NCBI RefSeq assembly: GCF_000764305.2
Contig: NW_025941463.1
Location: 1-64,000 of the forward strand
DNA from: Hyalella azteca
Taxonomy: Eukaryota > Arthropoda > Malacostraca > Amphipoda > Hyalellidae
Direction: 5' to 3'
Length of the DNA: 64,000 nt
Of this stretch, positions 10,401 through 22,400 are shown in pieces. Position 1 is the stretch's first letter, and the number at the start of each line of letters is the position of its first letter. The notes under the pieces were generated by a model, which had not been told where the DNA came from, ran no database searches, and saw nothing but the letters and a program-made list of their open reading frames with translations. Position numbers and translations under genes: made by a program.

Positions 10401-13400
10401 TCCAGTTTCCTGACACCCTGGAAGAATTTGGCTACCATTTCAGCAGTGGGTGGAAAATTAATGCATTGCATGCAATCCTGATGATACATGACAGGGCTAG
10501 GTATCTTCTGCTCTTCACTTCATTTAAATTTAAATTAAATTGGCTTTGAAGCAAAATTTGGTATAAAAGTAAATGGTTTTTCATGGAAAATTTGTTTGAT
10601 TTTTTTCAGGGGTTGAATTTTTTCTGTTTTATGAATGAATGACATTATGGTTCAATGTGTATGATTTTCCAGCAGATGGTGAACTACGTACAATTGACAC
10701 GGATGAAAAGTTCAATTTTGTGGTGAAGGAAGGTGATCACCACTACAATCAGATGCACTATGAGGCTCTAGGGAAGGTAATTGCTTTGTATTAAACAATT
10801 ATAAATTATTTGAATTTGCCAGAATGACGTTGAGTTTATTTTGGAGGAGTTTGTCAGACAAATTTGGAACCAAGTGGATTTCGTTTTTTTTTTTCTCAAA
10901 ATAGTACAGCATTCACCCTACTGTGGTCTCAGCAAAGATAATGCATGTGACATCACAAGTGCAACCAGATTGTTGTGTAGTCCTACATGAACAACTCTAA
11001 ACATTTGTCACCATTCATTTGTTCATATTGTATATCTCAAATTTTATTTACATGCCTACTAATTTCATTTAACATTACCTCAATTAGATTTTAGCTATCA
11101 TCTTATTTCCTACTAGCCATTTCAATCTAACGCTAATTAATACAGTTGAGACTCCCGTGTTCTCTGCAAAACTTGCATATCTCATTTCGTGGTCATTATT
11201 TGATCTGCTAGAAAAAAATGAACCAATTTTATTTACTGGTTTTCCTAAATAATTAATTTAACAAAACCAGTGGAGCACATGTGTGAGGTAAATACAAAAT
11301 GTGTAGGGAGGTGCAAAACTATAAATTCCCAATTTTGGCATCTCAGGTAGGTATGGTATTCTTTCAAAATCAGGGTAATGTTTACAAAAGTTATTTGTTA
11401 CTTTGCTTTACTCAATTTTTGTCTCTCTCCTAGTCTGGTCTCCATTTCATATTTATGCTCTTCTCAGGTTATTGAAAAACACATATATGCACTTCTGGAG
11501 AAAGATTGCGGACTCCTTCGGCTGCCAGTGCCATCACTCGATTTTCTTGAGAAGAATTCAACCAAAAAAATTCAAAATATTCAACCAAAATATCACAACC
11601 AAACTGATGATGCCAAGGCTGCTGCATCTGGCAAAGAAAAAGCTCTTCCTGGAAAAGAACCATCAAATATCTCTGACTCAGCCGTGGACAGGCACCCAAG
11701 TGTGGGAGATGAATCTCTTGTAACAGAAGAAAGTTCTCCAGCTGATAATTTGCAGTTGTCTCAACAAATTCAATCTGGATGTGATGACAGCAAGATTGCT
11801 TTAGAATCTAGCACAGATAATCAACAAGATGTCGCTAAATCTCAAACTCAGGCAATCGCAGTTGATCTTGCAGGAATGGACCATGCAGAATCAACCATTA
11901 CTGAACAAGCCATGGAAAATGAATCGGTTACGAGTACCGGTAGTCCAGTGTCTTTGGTTGATGACCCATCCACCACAGTTTCAACTCAAACTTCGTGCAC
12001 AAATGAGCCTGAAGGCTTCATGTTTGCCTCTGAGGGATGGAATAAACAAGATAAATTGTTGGTACTCATCCACGGCAGCGGCGTGGTCAGGGCAGGACAG
12101 TGGGCGCGGAGGTGAGCCTTTCATGTATTAGTAGGAGTGCATAAGTGTGCAGCAACGTGAATATCATTACTTTAATCTATATTGTCCTGTTTAACTCGCC
12201 TTTCAAAAGTTTTATTGTCAAATAATGTTTCTCAGATAGTCTACAATGTTTAACTTTTTTCTTTTCTGATATAGCTAGCATTGCTATACAACAGACATGA
12301 AAATTGTTGAAAACATCATTTGTATTTATATTTACACTTTACGTAATCAAAATGTATGAATATACTACTATAGTTTCAGATTGTTTCTGATTCTATAAGT
12401 ATATAATATCCTTGCAATTTCAGGTTAATAATTAACGACAACCTTGACACTGGAACACAAATACCGTTCATCAAGGAAGGGCTTCAGTTGGGCTACGGGA
12501 TCATCGTGATGAACACGAACCACAACCGCTCACCTGACGGACATGGCTCCTCACGTCCTATAATGGTAATAATATGCGCATATTGTTCCTTCTGTGCCAT
12601 TATTCCTTCTATGTCATTATTCCTTCTATGCCATTATTCCTTCCATATCATTATTCCTTCTATGCCATTATTCCTTCTGTGCCATTATTCCTGATATATC
12701 ATTATTCCTTTTGTGCCATTATTCCTGCCATACCATCATTCCTTCTATGCCTTTATTCCTTCTATGCCATTATTCCTTCTGTGCCATTATTCCTTCTGTG
12801 CCATTATTCCTTCTGTGCCATTATTCCTTCTATGCATTATTCCTTCTATGCCATTATTCTTTCTATGCCATTATTCTTTCTATGCCATTATTCCTTTCAT
12901 ATCATTGTTCCATCCATACCATTATTATGAAAAATTTAAAAGCAAAGATAATGTTCCAAAAATTCACCATATCTTATAGGAGACGTTCTCTAGAAGATAT
13001 GGTGAATTTTTGTGGAATTTTTTTAGCCTGTAAATTTTTAGTGAATTTGCCATGTAAGCAATCAAATGACATTGATACTATGATATGATTCCTGTATCAT
13101 TACTCCATATCAACGCCATTTTTTGCCCCTCTTATGTAGTTTAAGGTACATATGCACCTTAGGTACATTTAATGTACAAATGTACCTTAGGTACAGACTA
13201 AGGTACATCTAAGGTAGGTACATATGTACCTTAGGTACATATGTACCTTAGGTACATCTAAGGTACACCTAAGGTACTTATGTTCCTTGGGTACGTGTAA
13301 GGTACATCTAAGGCACGTGTAAGATGCGTGTTAGGTCCCTCACCTGCATGCCCTGCATTGGACTAACTAATCTGTGGTGTGCAGGGCAGCGAGTCGCCGG

Positions 13401-16400
13401 TGGCGCACGCGCGCAGCGTGTGGCGTGACTATGTGATGCCCTCCGCAGCTCTGCACGTCGCTGTCGTCGCCCACAGCTATGGTGGTGTCGTCACTACCAG
13501 CCTCGTCAGTAGCTCGTCCTATTCTAGTGTAGTGTTATCATCCTTTATTTATCCTCTGCAATGTTGTCGCCCACAGCTATGGTGGCGCTTATTCTAGTGT
13601 AGTGATATCATCCTTTATTTATCCTCTGCAATGTCGACGCCCACAGCTATGGTGGCGTCGTCACTACCAGCCTCGTCAGTAGCTCGTCCTATTCCAGTGT
13701 AGTGATATCATCCTTTATTTATCCTCTGCAATGTCGACGCCCACAGCTATGGTGGCGCTTATTCTAGTGTAGTGAAATCATCCTGTATTTAACCTCTGCA
13801 ATGTCGTCGCCCACAGCTATGGTGGCGTCGTCACTACCAGCCTCGTCAGTAGCTCGTCCTATTCCAGTGTAGTGATATCATCCTTTATTTAACCTTGAAG
13901 TCCACTCTGTTATTTTTCGTGCATTATTTTGTTATTAATAACATTTCTGAATTTTGTCCTGAACTACTCACAAATTCAATTAAGATAACAACACGTTTGT
14001 CTTGGACTTTATGGACTTGACATCTCAATCTGGTTCTTAATGGGACTTTACATAAATATGAATCTTTTTTGGATCATTGCGACCTGAGTGTTTTGAACTC
14101 TTCCGTCTGACCCTGAATGGAACATTAGACAATTATCATGGAAAGTTACGTCCGAGCTCTGCTTTTGTTTCATGAAAATCTGTAAAGCCAAAGGTTCTCA
14201 AAACCTTGCCTGGCTGCAAAAACCATATGCCTAATAATTATCTATCTTCTCTATGAAACATACTAGTCTGTTGGGTGAGCTTATTGTGCTTTTGTGTCGT
14301 AACTGCCTTTGCTCTCGCCTCCCTTTTTAGCCAAAACAAAAACGCACATTATTTTAGCTCGAAATTAAAAAAAAAATAGTGTCCTTTTTAAGTAAGTTGA
14401 TTAGGTGTGTATTTTCAATTTTGATTTTAATAATTTTAACACGTCGATGTAGCCAAAACGCAAAGAAAATAGTGCCCTTTTAGGTAAATTGACTACGTAT
14501 GTATCTTCAGTTTTGATTTTAATATTAGTCTATGGCAGTGGTTCCCAAAGTGGGCATTACCGCCCTCCTGGGGGCTGTGGAAAGATCTGGGTTGAGTAAG
14601 AATGGAGCAGTAGAGGGGCAGCAGTCTGAAAACGAAGTCAGAAGGTCGTAAGTTTGTTTGACGATTTGTACACAACACATGCAGCACATGACTCAGAACC
14701 GAAAACATTTTCACGCGCTAAAAATCACCGTTTGATAGTTAAGAATTTATATTCAAAATTTCTTTCGAATATGTTCTGTAGTTTGGAAGAAATGATTCGA
14801 GCACTACGATTTTCGGTCCATATAGCCTTATAATTCCCGAATGAAGGTGAAATTAGAAAATTTTTCACGAGCTAATCATCATTGTTAGGTTCTAATGAAT
14901 ACGTGTTCCAAGTTTCATCAAGCTGCGTTCATTAGTTTGGGAGAGATTCCTTGATCATTGAATTTGGAGATTGGCCGTGAAACCGGCCACGAGTCTGGCC
15001 GTAAATTTGTCCAAGCCGTCTTGAATTTCTAGTGATGAAACAGTTAAAACTGCTAAAAAATATATTTATTTACAAAATGGGGTTCTATTTGTGGAATACA
15101 CATTTGTGTTTAACCTTTCTCTTTTAAAATTGCAGCGTACTATCAAGGGGAGCCAAAGTGGGCGCCAGCCTGAAAAAGTTTGGGAACCACTGGTCTATAG
15201 ACTAATATTAATATTAGGAACTATTTTTAACTATTAACATGACTCACATTAGTCTTGTAATGCTAACTGTCTGTAATATATAAATCTGTTCCTGCACTTT
15301 TTATGTAGTATGTTGTGCATAGTTATTTGGCAACAATTCTGTAACATCCGTGCTGTTCCTGCAGTTCCAGGAGTTCACGCAGTACTTCGAAGACAAGGTG
15401 TTTGCCGTTGCCTTTACGGACTCCGTGCACAGCAGCCCGCTACCAAAAACATTCGGCCATTTTCTCAAGGTTTGTCTATCGTGTTGATATTGAGTCTATC
15501 ATGCTGATATGCAGCCTATCATGCTGATATGCAGCCTATCATGCTGATATGCAGCCTATCATGCTGATATGCAGCCTATCATGCTGATATGCAGCCTATC
15601 ATGCTGATAGTTTGTCGAGGCCTCCTGACAGGAAATATCTGCTCATGTATCTATTCTTACATGTTAAATAGTCCACTGCAACGAAATCCCATTATTATGT
15701 CTGTTATATAATAATTTCATGAATTACCGACAAGTTTTCTGCATATATTGTATAAAAGTAAATAGAAAACATCTTTTCAATGAGACGAGCTTAGAATTTT
15801 AAATGGAACGAGCTATGGTTGAAGTGTGCGCTCTAAAACGCTTCATCTTTGAGAAGTGCTCCCAGACTTCCGGCCCTAGGCATGCCATTTCCAGCATCTG
15901 GATTGAAGTAACTATCAATGCGATTATAAATTCATTTGTTGTGGCATGTATCTCCTTAAGAAGTATGTCTTATTAATGTTTAATGCCACAGATCTCGCGT
16001 AACTGGGTGACCAGTTCTGAACCTCTGGACACTCGACTCCGTCTCCGCGGACCAAGAGACGTGGTTATTTTTTCTGCAGGTGAGGAGTGATGGAGTGAAG
16101 TGTTAGCTCTGTCTCTTATACACATCTNTGATGGAGGAGTGAAGTGTTAGCTTATGAGCTGGTGTGTGGTGATGGAGGAGTGAAGTGTTAGCTTATGAGC
16201 TGGTGTGTGGTGATGGAGGAGTGAAGTGTTAGCTTATGAGCTGGTGTGTGGTGATGAAGGAGTGAAGTGTTAGCTCATGAGCTGGTGTGTGGTGACTGTA
16301 GCAGGATTCCCACATCCATTTTTAACGAACATCTAAACGTGAAGTATAAAACAATACGGTTAAAATAATTTCGATCAGGTACAAATAACCGATCTCAATA

Positions 16401-19400
16401 GTGTTACGTCAAGGTACGTGCTCAACTAATATTTTTTGGTATTATTCACTAATTTTTTATATTTGAATCATATACTGCATTTCTTCACCCGTCAAGCTTA
16501 TTAGCTTGAATGAGCATTCAGTGGGAACATTTTCCCATAAATTTTTTACGTGCTTGCTGCTACGTTTTGTTTTTTTGTGAATAAAGTTATTGTTTAGCTG
16601 TTTAGTTATCGTTATTTAGTAATTAAAACACTTAGGCGTTTAAAATATTTAGTTGCTATAATATTGTATTGCTGTATTGTAATAATGAAATATCTAACAA
16701 AATTATTTTAGATGGATTAGCAGAAATTTAGTTATTAGTGCTGCTGTGCGATCATGGCCATCTTTGGAGTCGTGCCGATTTCCCAACTGGCTGCAATAAA
16801 TGCAATTGATTAGTGAAAGCAATTCATTGATGAATGGAAGTGTTTCTCATTGGTAATTCATACCGGAGTCCTGTAATAGAAGAAGATAGTCAAATTCACG
16901 TCATTTACTACAGAACTGAATATGCCCTGCCGTCGCCTCTGGAAGTGTGTTACTGTCGGGCGCTGTTCTCACTAACTCGTTTATAATTGCGCTCTGAATT
17001 AGGGCAGAATTAATCGATTCATTTATGCTTTTGATTTGCACCAGTGCTTCAACGCTACTCATGTGCTGTGCATTGCGTTTATGTTCTGCATTGCACCTGT
17101 GCCTTGGCAACTCGTTTGTGCTGTGCACTGTAACCGTGCTTCTGATTTTTAATGCACTGCTTTGGGTCCTGCATTGCGTTTGTGTTCTGCACAGCTTGTT
17201 TGTTGTGCACTCTGTCTGTGCTTCTGTAGTGCATCTGTGCTTATATGCACTGCTGTTATATCTTGCGTTTATGCGGTGCACTCTAATTTATCCCACAGTT
17301 AGTTAACCTGGCTAGTGGCTACCACATTCTTTTTTCGCTCCGGTGCTGAGGGTAACCGAAATTGCGATGGATTATGGATTTAATGGAAGCGATTCCCATG
17401 CAACGTTTCGGATGATTTTCAATGAGTTGTCGTTCGATGATTTATTTCATCCATAAGAAAGCAACGTGGTCGTGAATAATCAAACGATAATACCTAATTT
17501 GTCAGTACCGCGCCTGCCAATGGTTGCTATCTTTTAAACCTATTTCAGTTTAGAGGTACCTATTGCATAGGTTTTCCCATATCTGTTCTAAGATACATAC
17601 ATGATTTATGTAAAGGGTAATGAACATTTTTGAAAGAACTTGAATTTAGTCTGTTTGCTACTATCGAGGAAGTTTACATCAACATTTTACCTAGTGTTTG
17701 AGTTTACATCCTTTCGAGCGCAACTTCTTGGGTACCGTGACTGTTGCTATGTTTCATCTGCTCCTCTGCCAATGAATATATGGTAATTTAGGCATCTTGT
17801 ACACCACTAACACATTTGCCTGGTGCAACCCGGGATCGATAACCCCTACAATTTTCCAATCCCGTCATCCCGAATCTCGTAAATATTAAGCCTCTTGTGT
17901 GCTAATTAAAGAAAGATTTGTTTAAACCCAAATTGATGGTAAATATCCCATTTAATCTTGTTAAAAAATGGAACAACTCTTTAAAAGTAAATTTAAATGT
18001 CTTAACTTAAACATTAAATTTCAATTTTGGGTCCGATCCTTTTCTCCCTGTTTCACAATGTCTTTCTATTCTTCCACTAGGAACGTATTTTCAGGTCCAA
18101 GTATTGTCCAGACAGAGCCTATCTATATATTTGCCCCCTATATACATGTATATAGGCTGTGTCTCTAGCCTCTATATATTTACGGTGCCAGGCATCAAAA
18201 ACTCAAACAAAACTTGACAGATATTGCAACATGGAACATTTATTTTACTTAAATTTATATTTCAACATAGAACATTTATCTTACTGAATAATTGGACATT
18301 ATGATCTCCTTAACTAAATTTTTTTGTCGAGTAAACAGGGACTTTAAAACCTCCTACTTTCAACGCGGCGTCATCATTCTAGTAATTTATCTAATACGAA
18401 TTACGACTGCGCTCATATGCAGGCACAATTTCTCTAACTGACTTGATTCCCTCCGTCTTCTTAAACTCTAAGAATTACGACCGATGAATGCACTAAGATG
18501 AAGCATTTATTTCTTTCGGCTGTACTTTATCTGTTCCCGTTCTCGGCGACAAACTTTCTGCGTTTATGGACCGCAACAACTGCGGGCAAGATGTCCTAAG
18601 TTGCCGCGTTGCTGAACCGGACGTGACATTTTTCGCTGCAGCGCTAACCCTCCCGTTGTGCATTGATTCTGGAGGGGGCCAAGCGAAGAATGTAAGACTG
18701 ACTTAACTGTCGGTGGAGACTGAAATATACGGCCTCTAATTTAACTGTTGTTAGCTTCACCGTTACATACTTAAATCACCGCTACATACTTAACACTGTT
18801 CGCAATCAGGGTTTTCCGCCGGATTTCTCAATTTGTCTGAAGTTGAGTAATAAAAAAATTTGGGGATAATTTTCTGCCAGAATGCAATTGTTCGCTGTAA
18901 AGCTGCCGATTCATTCTCATATTTTCTATCGTTAAAAAATAATTGATTACGAATTTTTATACCGGTTCATTTTTAAATATAATGTGCCACGAAATAAATC
19001 AATTTTTTTTTTTCAATAAAATGTATCACGCAAATAATCAACCTATAACATTAGCTGTGCCTCACTGGGGATCTCATGTGGGGCTTGGATGTTGCGTAAG
19101 CAGGATAAGGATATCTTACACTTTCCTCCTTTATATCCATCGTGCGGGTAGCCGACGTCTCGTGTGAGCAACTTCTTGCAAGATTTCGTTCTCCTTGTTG
19201 TTTACTCGTCCTTTTCTTGTTCTTCGTCTCGCTGAGATACTAACGCCGCTTATTCTACATAACTACCGAGCGCTAGCTGTTTAGGACCTTCTGCGACTTG
19301 TTTGTGATGAATAATTCTATATTTGAAAACAAGATCCTACAATCAAGATGCTTCACCCAATCGAGATCCTTCACTCATTCGAGGTGGTGGTAAATTATTT

Positions 19401-22400
19401 GTTTTGTATCTACGGTGCGACATTACTTCTTACGTCCCTCCTTACTTACTGATGATAATTTAAGAACGGCGTTCATAATACTGCGCCTCTAACAATGTGC
19501 TTAATTTTCTGTTGCCTGCTTCCTCAATTTCATATATTTCTCTTTTGCTTGTGATGTGTCTATTTTTATTCGACTCAATTCATTTCAGTTGTTCTTCTCT
19601 GACAATATTACTTACGCAATATTCTACAGACTAGAGCTTAATTAAAATAAGCATAACTTTTAAGGCATCAGCACTAAGTCCCACTTGTAATCATGGAAGT
19701 AATAACGAGCTCAAATAAAGATAGTAGTGATATTTTAGCTGAAAAAGATACCTCGCAAAACTCAAGAAACTAATATTCTCCACGTCTTGGGTTCCTCGAT
19801 TTCTGGTTGCCGTCCCGGCCGCTGCAGGCTCCCCCGGTGGGAGCAGATGCACTCCGGCGCGCATTTTTGCAGCTTCCGCTAGATTGACGGGCCAATTTTT
19901 TGCGGACAGTCAGACCGCGCTTTGACATTTTTGCGACGTGTTCTGCGTTTCAGTCTCTGCGTTATGAGTATACGGGAAATACGATAATTTTATTCTTGTA
20001 TTTCATGTTAATGTAACTTTAATTTAGCGTTTATTTTGAAGCATGTGCTTTTTTAACTCAATATGTTTTGTAGTTCAATATATGCCAATATCGGCATATA
20101 TTCGATATTCGAAAATTCGGAATATATCCGAATTTTCAGCTGAAAATTCCCTTTGCGTAGTTCCTCTTATATTTCGCTGCACTCTCATGTCTTTAGATAA
20201 TTTTGGTATTATCGAAAGTTGATTGATACAATTGCATTTTTTTCATGAAAAATAATTGAAAATTTTCATTAACTGAATTAATTCAGATCACATAATAAAC
20301 ATTATTTCAAATTAACCAGTATTGCGCCTCAAACTATTTGCTATACAAACAAGTAGCATACAGTGGTTGATGATGCGGTCACGTCGCAGGTGTGGCGAGA
20401 GGCAAGCAATTAATTGTTAGCCGCACACGTCGACCTCTGACGCGGCCAAATCAGCCGACCCTTGCCATGGCCTGTAGCTGTTCACGCGCTGTCCAGCGGT
20501 GCCGTTAGGCGACTTCGTTGCTGCATGTCAACTTAGGGGATGAACGTGCGGTCTACGTACATACCCTACGCTGTGTCACTTCCCTCGTTGTGTCATCTCC
20601 CTCCTTCCCTCCTTGTGCCACTTTCCTCGCTGCCACTTCCCTCGCTGTGCCACTTCCCTCGTTGTGTCATCTCCCTCCTTCCCTCCTTGTGCCACTTTCC
20701 TCGCTGCCACTTCCCTCGCTGTGCCACTTCCCTCGTTGGGTCATCTCCCTCCTTTACCACTTTCCTCGCTGCCACTTCCCTCGATATGCCACTTCCCTCG
20801 CTGTGCCACTTCCCTCGCTGTGTCATCTCCCTTGCTGTGCCACTTCCCTCGCTGTGCCACTTTCCTCGCTGTGACACTTCCCTCGCTCTGCCACTTCCCT
20901 CGCTCTGCCACTTCCTTCGCTGTGCCACTTCCCTCGCTGTGCCACTTCCCTCGCTGTGCCACTTTCCTCGCTGTGCCACTTCCCTCGCTGTGCCACTTCC
21001 CTCGCTGTGCCAATTCCCTCGCTGTGCCACTTCCCTCGCTGTGCCACTTCCCTCGCTGTGTCCTTTCCCTCGCTGTGCCACTTCTAGCAGTTGTTTGTGT
21101 TTCTTCACTAGCACTTCACTCCTGTGTTTCTTCTTCTCTTTCAGGTCTCGATAAAGAAGGAGTGCCGTGCGTTCAAGTTGCTTATAAGAAGTGCACAGCA
21201 GCATTGAGTCGTGAAGACGTTGATCGTGCGGGCCGTGGCAGCGCTGGTCAGGTGTAACACGATAGCGCTCTAATCCCCTGCCAATAGCTTTAGTGAGCGC
21301 GCCACGTGTCGCCATTATTGGGTGCCAAATTGCACAGCAACTCTAATGAAACGCGCGTCCCCTCAACGGGGACTCACTGCAAACGCGCCGGGCTCATTCA
21401 CTGCACTCATCGTCGTCAGCTTTGATATACATTGCGCAATTCGTCAAGTATTCCTTTGCAATTGAACGATTTCTTCAAATTTCTGCTTCGATCGAATATT
21501 TTTGTTTGATCAAGCTGGAAAAGATTATACAAAAATTAAAATTGATCGTCAAATAGTGCTTTCTTTCTCTGCATGCAATAGAAAGTTTTACTTCGGCATG
21601 AATGTTTACGTCAGGATTCTATGACACGATTTAAGTTTGGAAAATTAGCATATAATCCAAATATGAGGATACTACAGTTTGTTAACGATGTACGGGCAAT
21701 CAACTATATATCTTGATAATATTTCTGACTAGTTTCGAGTTCCTTGCATGCATTCTAAATGCAGCTCATTACGGGTTTAATGATAGATTTTTGCTTCTGC
21801 TTCTGTAACGGTTATGCATTGTGTACTCAAAGCATTGGTTTCGTTTTTTCCCTGATGTAAAGCAAAATTTTCTAGTTTATTTACTTCCAACGGCGAATAA
21901 TCTTGTTTGCGTAATTTTTTACTTCTCTCAACACCGGTTTTCGTAACTCATATTGCACTTTATTTCATATTTCGAAATAAAGTTCTCCACGAGTTTAATA
22001 TTTAAGTGAGCAAGTTTGAGCTTTTGTCACATCCTCGCTTTGTTAGCGGCCGTCAAAATTGAGACCCTAAATCGGCTTATGAGGCGGCGTGCAGCGGTCG
22101 GCGCGTGCCAGACGCGCGTTGCGTATCCAGTCGCACTCCCACGACGCTGCTGTGCTCCCATCCAAGAAATTATGCGCTTCACGAGCCGCACGTTTCCATA
22201 TTGGATTTAAATGTATATTTGTCCATGTGAACTTACAGGTATATCCGTGCATGTAGATTTACATGTATATCGATACATGTGGAATTTGGATATACATGTA
22301 TAATTTTGCATTTGTCTTTGTTCGCAAAAAATTCGCTGGATTTAATTTGATCTCTGTGAGGGAGTGATTTCGGCCCCAATTTTCCTCTGGCTTAAGTTAT

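Noticed and set aside
11403..12131. Alternative plus and minus frames over Arb2A exon 4
   Set aside because: Shadows of the true exon; only the frame giving [13 protein letters not shown] fits the family and the splice phases.
12488..13088. Plus-strand frames of 68-164 codons rich in Phe, Leu, Cys, His and Tyr
   Set aside because: Produced by the 17-bp intronic array, with the same peptide words in all three phases; not a protein.
20593..21315. 240-codon minus-strand open frame and overlapping plus-strand frames of 204-214 codons
   Set aside because: They lie on an 18-bp minisatellite whose period is a multiple of three, so frames stay open by chance on both strands and encode a six-residue periodic string.
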